From NCBI GenBank assembly GCA_018813405.1, contig JAHJBW010000115.1:1-5233 (forward strand): DNA of 5,233 nucleotides. The letters are read 5' to 3'. Below the pieces are notes generated by a model, which worked only from the letters and a program-made list of their open reading frames with translations, did no database searches and was not told the origin of the DNA. Every line of letters starts with the position of its first letter. The first letter of the stretch is position 1. The position numbers and the translations under genes are program-made. Below are positions 1 to 5,233 of this stretch, piece after piece. The DNA comes from Candidatus Margulisiibacteriota bacterium. Its GTDB lineage: Bacteria; Margulisbacteria; WOR-1; XYC2-FULL-46-14; JAHJBW01.

Positions 1-1
1 C

Positions 2-1081
2 ATGACACTTACAGCTTGCATGATAGTTAAAAACGAAGAAAAGATGCTCCAAAAAACCCTGCCGACACTGGCCAAAGGGGTCGACGAGATCATCCTTGTT
101 GACACCGGTTCTACCGACAACACTATCGAGGTTGCCAAAAAGTACGGCGCCAGAGTATTTCACTTCCCCTGGATAAACGACTTTGCCGCCGCCAGGAACG
201 AATCCCTCAAACACGCTAACGGCGACTGGATCATTTGGATAGACGCCGACGAATTTATCAAAGAAGAAGATTGGAAGAAGCTCCGCTCATTTTTAGGCAC
301 TGCCCCTCAGCATGCCTACATGCTCAGGCTGCTTGAATGCAAGCCTGGCGAGTCTGAGGGAGCTTCTTTCTATTTTCGCGCCAAGGTCTTCAAGAACAGG
401 GAAGGTATTCACTTCGAAAGGGCTATCAACGAACAACTGTTCACAAAAGAGGGCAAGATCGTTTCGGGTGACCTTATTACCGGAGCCGATATCTATCACT
501 GGGGCAGAATGCTGGACGATGACAGGATGAACAAAAAACACGAAAGAAATATCAACATGCTCAAGGAAGCCATCAAACAGAACGACAACGATAAATACTA
601 CCACTTCCTGCTGGCCAACAACCTTAAAGACATGGGCCTTTATCAGGAAGCTGTCATCGAATACGACAAGACAATCGCTCTTGACAAAGAAAAGAGCCTG
701 GCCGCCAAAGCCCATACTTACCGCGGCTGGTGCTTATACAATCTAAAACAATTCAAGCCCGCCTATCTTTCCGGCCTGGAGGCCATGAAGATAGACAAGG
801 ACGAACCCGGGGCCTACAATCTGATGGGCACTGTCTGCCTTATTTGCGGCATGATCGACCAGGCTGAGGATTTCATAAAGCACGCGGTGGGCATGGAAGC
901 CCCCAGGGACGACACACAGAGGATCTTCGACGTAAAACAGCATAAATATCAGTCCAACTTCTTGTTGGGCGAGGTCTACCTTAAAAAAGGCGATAACTCT
1001 TCCGCGAAACAAGCTTTTGAGCTTGCCAGGAGCTTTGACGCTACCGACGAGGTCGTTCAAAAACTGGAGGCGCTTAGATGA
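2..1081 (+). CDS. Family 2 glycosyltransferase with C-terminal TPR repeats
   Basis: Likely transfers a sugar from a nucleotide-sugar donor to a protein or surface acceptor in the cytoplasm; donor and acceptor are unknown. The N-terminal half (about residues 1-170) is a GT-A fold of the GT2 type: it opens with ACMIVKNEE, has the nucleotide-binding segment ILVDTGSTDNT (31-41), the DFAAARNES motif (60-68) and the metal-binding DxD in WIDADEF (D81, D83), and ends near YHWGR (165-169). The C-terminal half (about 199-348) holds roughly four TPR-like helical pairs, for example at 199-232, 235-268, 269-302 and 315-348, which usually bind partner proteins. This architecture occurs in SunS-like and other protein or surface glycosyltransferases. 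No signal peptide or membrane segment is seen. The ATG lies at the window edge, so its Shine-Dalgarno site is invisible, but family proteins begin at this point, so the gene is probably complete or nearly so. It overlaps the next gene by four bases (ATGA). Confidence 0.88.
   Translation: MTLTACMIVKNEEKMLQKTLPTLAKGVDEIILVDTGSTDNTIEVAKKYGARVFHFPWINDFAAARNESLKHANGDWIIWIDADEFIKEEDWKKLRSFLGTAPQHAYMLRLLECKPGESEGASFYFRAKVFKNREGIHFERAINEQLFTKEGKIVSGDLITGADIYHWGRMLDDDRMNKKHERNINMLKEAIKQNDNDKYYHFLLANNLKDMGLYQEAVIEYDKTIALDKEKSLAAKAHTYRGWCLYNLKQFKPAYLSGLEAMKIDKDEPGAYNLMGTVCLICGMIDQAEDFIKHAVGMEAPRDDTQRIFDVKQHKYQSNFLLGEVYLKKGDNSSAKQAFELARSFDATDEVVQKLEALR
1066..1070 (+). promoter_or_regulatory. Shine-Dalgarno site of the 546-residue unknown gene
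   Basis: GGAGG lies 7 bases before the ATG at 1078, within the last codons of the glycosyltransferase gene. It supports this start and, with the ATGA stop/start overlap, translational coupling of the two genes. Confidence 0.8.
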
Positions 1082-2718
1082 GCTTTAGCAGTGCAATAGC
1101 CAATAAAGCGGCTTCGCAGGAAATGGCCATAGTTGGCAGCCAGGCGGCCGCCAACGAGCTGAAGGACCTGGTCGAAAAGAACATTGACGATCAGAAGCAG
1201 GTCTCAAAAAACGATGTGCAAAAACTGCTGGAAACTTCGCCGGACAAGGGCGCCAAAGAGATACTCAAGGACCTGGTCGCCAAGATGGCGGGCTCCAACA
1301 TCAGGCTTTCCGCGGAAGATTTCTCCGTAAAGATGAAACAGCCGCGCGGCCGTGCCAAAGACGAACTTGACCTTATGCTGCAGAGCAAAGAAGAAGGCTC
1401 TGATAGCGTGTCCTTGAATGCTACTCTGCAGGCCATCCTCAAGGCTAAAAGGACCGGATCACAGGGGCAGGGTACGGGCACCGGCAATGGAGAGTCCGCG
1501 CAGGAAATTGCCAGCAAAGAAGCGACGGTTGAAAAGTTCACCAATGCCTTTATCCAGTTCGTTTGTAACGGCGGCACCGAGATAAAGAAAAAGCTTGAAG
1601 TGCTGGAGTCCAGGCTCAGGGACCAGGGCCTGACCGAAAAAGAGATCCTTGAACTGAAGAACAATGTGCGCAACCAGATGCGCGGCGAGATATCTTCCCA
1701 GGTCAGGGAAGGCATGATAAAGCGTCTTATGAGCCAGCCCAAGACCCTTGACTGGGCGCTGGCCAGCAAAGAGGTCAACAGCGCCATTGACTTTGCTTTT
1801 TTGAATAAAGAACTTGGTGAATACGAATTCGGTAACTACAAGGGCGGCAACCTGCAGGACAACACCGATGCCCTTAAAGGCGAGGCGTTCCGCGAAGTCA
1901 GACAGTTCGTTAAAGAAGAGCTCTCGAGCCAGCTCATCTCTAAAGATCTGGGCAACCCGGCCGCCGACAAGGAAGTTAAAGAGTTCGTCGAGCTTGCCAA
2001 AAAGTTCAAGATCAACCTTAAGGTGTTCGGCAGACAAATGAACGTAAAATTTGCCCACGAGGGCCTTATTCCCGTACCGCAGGAACACTATGCCAATTCT
2101 CTTCTGGCTCAGGGCGGCATGGACCAGGGCAAACGCGAAAAGACCGGCTACGAGTTCACGCGGGACGACGAAAAAGAACTTCTCATAAACAGACTGCGTA
2201 TCCTGTTCATGAGAAGGGCTGTAAAAGGCGGCCTTGCCACCGCGCTTGAAACTTCCTTCAAAGTAAGGAAACTTAAAAATGGCCTTATCAAGCTGGGCGT
2301 GCAGTTCGGGGACTTTGAGCGCATAGAGAAAGAAGGCAAAGCGCTTGCCAGGGTAAAGGTCATGGATATGCTGCGTGAGTCCCTGGCAGAAAGGGCCACA
2401 CTTTATGAGCTTGCCGGACCGGCCTTCAAACTTGTTGAAGCCAAGATCAAAGGTCTTGTAAACAACCTTAACAGGCTGGGGGTTGAACTTGAGAGATTTG
2501 AGTTCGAAACCCTGCGCGATGATGCCAACAGAAAGATGTTTGACGTGGCCCGCAACGAATTTCTGCAGGCCAGATCGGTCCATTACGCCAAGCCCGGACC
2601 GATAACTGAAAAGAAATTGAAGCTTCTTGAAAAGTTGATGATACGGCTTAAAGAAGAATCTGAATTGGAGTTTGAAGTTCCAAAGTTTGAAGTTGGGAGA
2701 ATATCAGATGGTTGCTGA
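1078..2718 (+). CDS. Conserved-looking helical protein of unknown family, 546 residues
   Basis: I do not recognise this family. The frame is open for 546 codons with codon use like its neighbours, a good Shine-Dalgarno site and tight coupling to genes on both sides, so it is a real gene. The protein is soluble-looking, without a signal peptide or membrane segment, rich in Lys, Glu, Leu and Ala, and probably almost all helical. Visible parts are an Ala/Ser/Gln-rich N-terminus (1-25), a helical N-terminal region (about 26-123), a Gly/Thr/Ser/Gln-rich linker (about 126-140, SQGQGTGTGNGES), a long helical region (about 145-330) and a basic helical C-terminal part (about 362-530). It ends with a short FEVPKFEV repeat. 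There are only two cysteines, C163 and the terminal C546. Its place between a TPR glycosyltransferase and an acidic coiled-coil protein suggests a shared assembly or a glycosylation acceptor or partner; this is inference from gene order only. Confidence 0.85.
   Translation: MSFSSAIANKAASQEMAIVGSQAAANELKDLVEKNIDDQKQVSKNDVQKLLETSPDKGAKEILKDLVAKMAGSNIRLSAEDFSVKMKQPRGRAKDELDLMLQSKEEGSDSVSLNATLQAILKAKRTGSQGQGTGTGNGESAQEIASKEATVEKFTNAFIQFVCNGGTEIKKKLEVLESRLRDQGLTEKEILELKNNVRNQMRGEISSQVREGMIKRLMSQPKTLDWALASKEVNSAIDFAFLNKELGEYEFGNYKGGNLQDNTDALKGEAFREVRQFVKEELSSQLISKDLGNPAADKEVKEFVELAKKFKINLKVFGRQMNVKFAHEGLIPVPQEHYANSLLAQGGMDQGKREKTGYEFTRDDEKELLINRLRILFMRRAVKGGLATALETSFKVRKLKNGLIKLGVQFGDFERIEKEGKALARVKVMDMLRESLAERATLYELAGPAFKLVEAKIKGLVNNLNRLGVELERFEFETLRDDANRKMFDVARNEFLQARSVHYAKPGPITEKKLKLLEKLMIRLKEESELEFEVPKFEVGRISDGC
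2695..2699 (+). promoter_or_regulatory. Shine-Dalgarno site deciding the start at 2708
   Basis: GGGAG lies 8 bases before ATG 2708, inside the end of the preceding gene. It favours ATG 2708 over the in-frame upstream TTG at 2672, which has only a GGAG one base away (2667-2670), too close to serve. Confidence 0.75.
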
Positions 2719-3457
2719 AGCCAACAATATCAATAAGCTGGGGCTGATAGCGAACAAGAACCAGGTCGCCGCCAAGAAGGCTGACAGGTTTGAACATCCT
2801 TCGTATGAAGATTCTGTCACCATAAGTGATGAGGCAAAGGAAGGTCAAACCCCTTTTAGTATTGAAGACCTTGGCTTTAGCGTGAACACCTCTTTTTCAC
2901 AGATAGATCTTTTGATCGGGCAGTTGAACCTGCTGGCAAATTGCTGCAACGAGATCAACGCGGCGCTGGACCAGGCGCATGAGGCCGACGAGGAAGCTGT
3001 GGAGGAAGAGGACGAAGAGCGGGAATATATGAAGGAGCTTGAGAAAAAACTGGAACGCACCCGCACCGATGTCCAACAAATTGCCAAACAGGTGCAAGAT
3101 GCGGTGGCCATGATGGCCTCGGCCTCCCTTAACCCCGAAACCGCGCAAAGCAAGGTTGCAGCCGCGGCCGATGTTATCATGAGACTGCAGTCCTCTATAA
3201 ATTCTGCGCTTTCTTCGCTTGGCAAGCTTGTTGCTGGTATTCAATCTTCCAAAGGCAAGACCGACCCTGTACAAATGGATTCCATTCAAGCCTCCAAAGG
3301 ATCTCTTGAAAGATCACTTCTCCAATTGAACACCGTCTACAAGGCGTTGCAGGAAAAGATCAGGTCCACTCCCGGCAAATCCCTCAATATTTATATTCCC
3401 ACACCAAATACCCCGTCCGAGCAGGCGGGGGAGAATTTGGTGTGGGAATTTATTTGA
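2708..3457 (+). CDS. Acidic, probably coiled-coil protein of unknown family, 249 residues
   Basis: I do not recognise this family. ATG 2708 is chosen because of the GGGAG site 8 bases upstream; a longer in-frame reading from TTG 2672 would add 12 residues and lacks a usable ribosome site. The gene overlaps the previous stop by 11 bases. The N-terminus (1-35) is polar and probably disordered and leads into EDSVTISDEAKEG (34-46), a DxVxIS-EA type motif of a sort seen in small flagellar or secreted proteins; this resemblance is weak evidence. A helical segment with a Cys pair (CC, 79-80) follows, then a very acidic stretch (about 92-106), a charged coiled-coil-like segment (107-135), an Ala-rich helix (about 130-180) and a final helix (about 196-219). 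There is no signal peptide or membrane span. Codons for residues 230-248, rich in Pro, Thr and Asn, lie inside a terminator-like hairpin, so this tail may be shaped by RNA structure rather than protein function. Confidence 0.83.
   Translation: MVAEANNINKLGLIANKNQVAAKKADRFEHPSYEDSVTISDEAKEGQTPFSIEDLGFSVNTSFSQIDLLIGQLNLLANCCNEINAALDQAHEADEEAVEEEDEEREYMKELEKKLERTRTDVQQIAKQVQDAVAMMASASLNPETAQSKVAAAADVIMRLQSSINSALSSLGKLVAGIQSSKGKTDPVQMDSIQASKGSLERSLLQLNTVYKALQEKIRSTPGKSLNIYIPTPNTPSEQAGENLVWEFI
3395..3449 (+). terminator. Large stem-loop, probable Rho-independent terminator, inside the end of the gene
   Basis: ATTCCCACACCAAAT (3395-3409) is perfectly complementary to ATTTGGTGTGGGAAT (3435-3449), a 15-bp outer stem. 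Inside it CCCCG (3411-3415) pairs with CGGGG (3426-3430) and CC (3417-3418) with GG (3424-3425), leaving a GAGCA loop; an A faces GAGA between the two stems. The right arm runs into TTTATTTGATC, a short and imperfect T tract. The position, at the end of a three-gene run and before a new promoter, fits a terminator. The hairpin lies wholly within coding sequence and the stop codon (3455-3457) comes just after it. The stem is visible directly; its function is inferred. Confidence 0.75.
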
Positions 3458-3461
3458 TCTG

Positions 3462-3470
3462 TGCTAAAAT
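3462..3470 (+). promoter_or_regulatory. Extended -10 promoter of the CgeB-like gene, predicting a leaderless mRNA
   Basis: TGcTAAAAT is an extended -10 element (TG, one base, then 5 of 6 matches to TATAAT). No good -35 hexamer lies at normal spacing; that position (about 3442-3447, GTGGGA) is in the hairpin arm, so the promoter would depend on the extended -10. A start about 7 bases after the -10 falls on or beside the A of ATG 3477. The start point itself is an inference. Confidence 0.6.
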
Positions 3471-3476
3471 ATCTTC

Positions 3477-4580
3477 ATGAAAATACTCTACGTTGCTCAT
3501 GGCAATTTTTGGGGTTCGACCTGGCCATATGCGTTCATAGATAGTTATATAGAAGGCACCCTGAAAGGCATGGGGCACGAAGTTAAGGTCTACGATATCT
3601 TCTCCAGGGTCAGGACATTTGACCACTTCTTCAGGGAATACGCAAAAAAACGAAAGCTTACCAAAGACCAGTTCCTGGCGATCCTGGATGACGAGGCCGG
3701 ACAGGCGCTTCCTTTTGAGGTGCTCAACTTTGAACCCGACCTTGTCCTTCATATTGTCGGGCGCCTGACACCAAGGGTCCTTAAGGCCGTGAAAAAGCTC
3801 AACAAAAGGACCGCTATCTGGTTTATGGACGACCCCCAGGAAATAGATGTCACCTCCAAAAAAGCCAAGTTCTACGACGGGGTTTACACTATCGAGTCAG
3901 CCTGTCTGGATGCCTATAAGGAGGCAGGGTCTTTGAACGCGCAATTCCTGCCGCTGGGATGTTTTCCAGCTGTCCATAAAAAGATGGAGGTGGAGGACAA
4001 ATACAAGAGCGATATTTGTTTTATCGGAGTGCCTTTTCCGGCGCGTGTTGAGTTCTTTGACTCGCTGGCCGATTTCCTCAAAGACTACAATGTCAAGATA
4101 ATCGGCGGGGGGCCCAGGGTGGGCAGTTCAAAGGATCCCTGGATGTGGCGCAGAAAGCTGAAACGGCTTGATGTTCTGGATAAGTTCATTACCGACGAGA
4201 TCGTCTTTCCCGATGAAGCCGCCAAATATTACAACGGCGCCAGGATCAACCTTAATGTCCATCGCGACCCGGTCGATGCCCGATTTTCGCACGGCAATTC
4301 AAGGGGGATATTACCCAGAGGCATTTCCGGCAGGTCGTTCGAAATAGCCGGCTGCGCGGGTTTTCAAATTCTCGATGACAAACGCTCGGATGTGGGCGTT
4401 CATTTTAACGTCGGGCAAGAGGTCCTGACATTCTCAAATCTTGATGATCTCAAGCAAAAGATCAAATACTTCTTGAAGCACGACGCAGAACGCATTGCCA
4501 TTGCCGAAGCCTCACAGAAAAAGGCTTACTCCCACCATACCTACGAAGAAAGGCTCAAGAAAGTTCTTTCAAACCACTAG
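3477..4580 (+). CDS. CgeB-like glycosyltransferase (GT-B type)
   Basis: Probably a nucleotide-sugar-dependent glycosyltransferase of the CgeB/DUF3880 group, named for the spore-coat protein CgeB; the true substrate is unknown. The 367 residues fit a complete two-domain GT-B protein. The N-terminal Rossmann-like domain begins MKILYVAHGN and includes LVLHIVGR (89-96) and AIWFMDDP (113-120). The second domain begins around DICFIG (179-184) and has YYNGARINLNVHR (251-263), then RSFEIAGCAGFQILDD (286-301), the family's C-terminal signature with a Glu likely to contact the donor, and HTYEERL (354-360) near the end, typical of Glyco_trans_1_2 proteins. No signal peptide or membrane segment is seen. 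ATG 3477 fits the family start but has no Shine-Dalgarno site (the preceding bases are AAAATATCTTC), unlike its neighbours, and probably starts a leaderless mRNA. It stands between two promoters and looks like a single-gene unit. The family assignment is firm; the pathway is not. Confidence 0.88.
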   Translation: MKILYVAHGNFWGSTWPYAFIDSYIEGTLKGMGHEVKVYDIFSRVRTFDHFFREYAKKRKLTKDQFLAILDDEAGQALPFEVLNFEPDLVLHIVGRLTPRVLKAVKKLNKRTAIWFMDDPQEIDVTSKKAKFYDGVYTIESACLDAYKEAGSLNAQFLPLGCFPAVHKKMEVEDKYKSDICFIGVPFPARVEFFDSLADFLKDYNVKIIGGGPRVGSSKDPWMWRRKLKRLDVLDKFITDEIVFPDEAAKYYNGARINLNVHRDPVDARFSHGNSRGILPRGISGRSFEIAGCAGFQILDDKRSDVGVHFNVGQEVLTFSNLDDLKQKIKYFLKHDAERIAIAEASQKKAYSHHTYEERLKKVLSNH

Positions 4581-4596
4581 CATTCTCTGTTATAAT
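4568..4596 (+). promoter_or_regulatory. Sigma-70 type promoter of the PEP carboxykinase gene
   Basis: TGtTATAAT (4588-4596) is a perfect extended -10. TTCAAA (4568-4573), 17 bases upstream of the hexamer and within the end of the preceding gene, matches TTGACA at 4 of 6 positions. Transcription would begin near 4602-4604, giving a leader of about 28 bases. No terminator is visible between 4580 and this promoter. Confidence 0.75.
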
Positions 4597-4614
4597 AAAA
4601 GGTTAAACTAAAAT

Positions 4615-4621
4615 AGGGAGG
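4615..4621 (+). promoter_or_regulatory. Strong Shine-Dalgarno site of the PEP carboxykinase gene
   Basis: AGGGAGG lies 9 bases before ATG 4631 and fixes that start; the match to the anti-Shine-Dalgarno sequence suggests efficient translation. Confidence 0.85.
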
Positions 4622-4630
4622 ATTATAACT

Positions 4631-5233
4631 ATGTATCCAACGAAACATAAAAAATTGATCAGCTGGGTGAAGGAATGCGCGGAGATGTGCAGGCCGGACA
4701 AGATCGTTTGGGTTGACGGATCCGAAGAGGAAAAGGACCGCCTTGAAAAAGAGGCCTTTTCAACCGGCGAGCTGATACAACTTAACCAGAAGAAATTGCC
4801 TGGCAGTGTATATCACCGCACAGCTCCCAATGACGTTGCCCGTACGGAAAACCTTACCTTTATCTGTACCACCAGCAAAGAGGACGCCGGTCCCAACAAC
4901 AACTGGATGTCGCCTCACGACGGCTATCACAAAGCCGGAGAGCTGTTCAAAGGGGCCATGAAGGGCCGCACTATGTATGTAATCCCTTTTTCCATGGGGC
5001 CGATCGGGTCAGAGTTCAGCAAGATAGGGGTCGAGCTTACCGATAGCATATATGTTGTGCTTAATATGCGCATAATGACGCGCATGGGCAGGGAAGTTCT
5101 TGAAAAGCTCGGCACTAAAGGAGAGTTCACGAAATGCCTTCACAGCAAGGCGGACCTGGACATTAACCGCAGGCTCATAATGCACTTTCCCGAGGACAAT
5201 GCCATATGGAGCGTTGGCTCAGGCTACGGCGGC
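4631..5233 (+). CDS. pckG: Phosphoenolpyruvate carboxykinase (GTP), 5' part, cut by the window edge
   Basis: Interconverts oxaloacetate plus GTP with phosphoenolpyruvate, CO2 and GDP in the cytoplasm, in gluconeogenesis or, in some anaerobes, CO2 fixation toward oxaloacetate. The 201 visible residues, read from ATG 4631, carry the family's N-terminal landmarks in order: ISWVKECAEMCRPDKIVWVDGSEEE (10-34), NDVARTE (67-73) with the substrate-binding Arg R71, EDAGPNNNWM (84-93), GRTMYVIPFSMGPIGSEFS (112-130), IGVELTDS (132-139), NMRIMTRMG (145-153), HFPED (185-189) and SVGSGYGG (194-201). These match GTP-type, not ATP-type, enzymes. The loop before HFPED (about 171-183) seems shorter than in the mycobacterial type. 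The P-loop and the GTP and metal sites lie beyond the edge. Family members run about 600 residues, so about two thirds is missing. Its own promoter makes it independent of the upstream genes. Confidence 0.95.
   Translation, partial: MYPTKHKKLISWVKECAEMCRPDKIVWVDGSEEEKDRLEKEAFSTGELIQLNQKKLPGSVYHRTAPNDVARTENLTFICTTSKEDAGPNNNWMSPHDGYHKAGELFKGAMKGRTMYVIPFSMGPIGSEFSKIGVELTDSIYVVLNMRIMTRMGREVLEKLGTKGEFTKCLHSKADLDINRRLIMHFPEDNAIWSVGSGYGG

Noticed and set aside
293..1060. Minus-strand open frames of 140 and 105 codons
   Set aside because: They are antisense to a confidently identified glycosyltransferase, with no ribosome site or recognisable product.
1459..2583. A 374-codon open frame on the minus strand
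   Set aside because: It lies wholly opposite the 546-residue gene, which has a good ribosome site and operon-like coupling; the antisense frame is open because of the biased codons of the real gene and its protein resembles nothing.
2672..2707. Upstream TTG start for the acidic protein
   Set aside because: The nearest purine-rich site (GGAG, 2667-2670) is only one base away, whereas ATG 2708 has GGGAG at 8 bases; the 12 extra residues simply read the end of the previous gene in another frame.
3437..3442. TTGGTG as a -35 element for the CgeB-like gene
   Set aside because: The spacing to TAAAAT at 3465 is 22 bases, too long for a normal promoter; the extended -10 explains the site better.
3450..3752. 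Minus-strand open frame of 100 codons
   Set aside because: It covers the promoter region and the start of the CgeB-like gene in antisense and has no recognisable domain.
4927..5130. Minus-strand open frame of 67 codons
   Set aside because: It is antisense to the highly conserved core of PEP carboxykinase.

Overview
The window looks like ordinary chromosomal DNA of an uncultured-type bacterium. It is densely coded on the + strand with balanced base composition, strong Shine-Dalgarno sites (GGAGG, GGGAG, AGGGAGG) and bacterial extended -10 promoters. No tRNA, rRNA, CRISPR array, insertion sequence or phage gene is visible. The lineage cannot be fixed from this sequence. A GTP-type PEP carboxykinase, TPR-tailed and CgeB-type glycosyltransferases and two unrecognised helical proteins would suit a poorly sampled, possibly candidate-phylum, bacterium, but that is only inference.

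Layout. (1) 2-3457 is a tight three-gene run: a family 2 glycosyltransferase with a C-terminal TPR array (2-1081), a 546-residue protein of unknown family (1078-2718) and a 249-residue, acidic, probably coiled-coil protein of unknown family (2708-3457). The genes overlap by 4 and 11 bases and genes 2 and 3 have their own Shine-Dalgarno sites, so translational coupling is likely. (2) The end of the third gene lies inside a large stem-loop (3395-3449, 15-bp perfect outer stem) that probably terminates this transcript. (3) Just downstream is an extended -10 promoter (TGcTAAAAT, 3462-3470), whose expected start point falls on the ATG of a CgeB-like glycosyltransferase (3477-4580). That gene has no Shine-Dalgarno site and is probably read from a leaderless mRNA. 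(4) A second promoter with a perfect extended -10 (TGtTATAAT, 4588-4596) drives a GTP-dependent PEP carboxykinase gene (4631 onward), which the window edge cuts.

How the genes may work together. The first three genes are arranged as one expression unit and the CgeB-like gene follows on its own promoter. Two different glycosyltransferases beside two unknown helical proteins suggest glycosylation of a protein or surface structure, but no acceptor can be named. The PEP carboxykinase belongs to central carbon metabolism (gluconeogenesis or anaplerosis) and is probably an unrelated neighbour. The parts most worth a second look are the unknown gene pair, the hairpin embedded in coding sequence, and the terminator/leaderless-promoter junction at 3395-3480.
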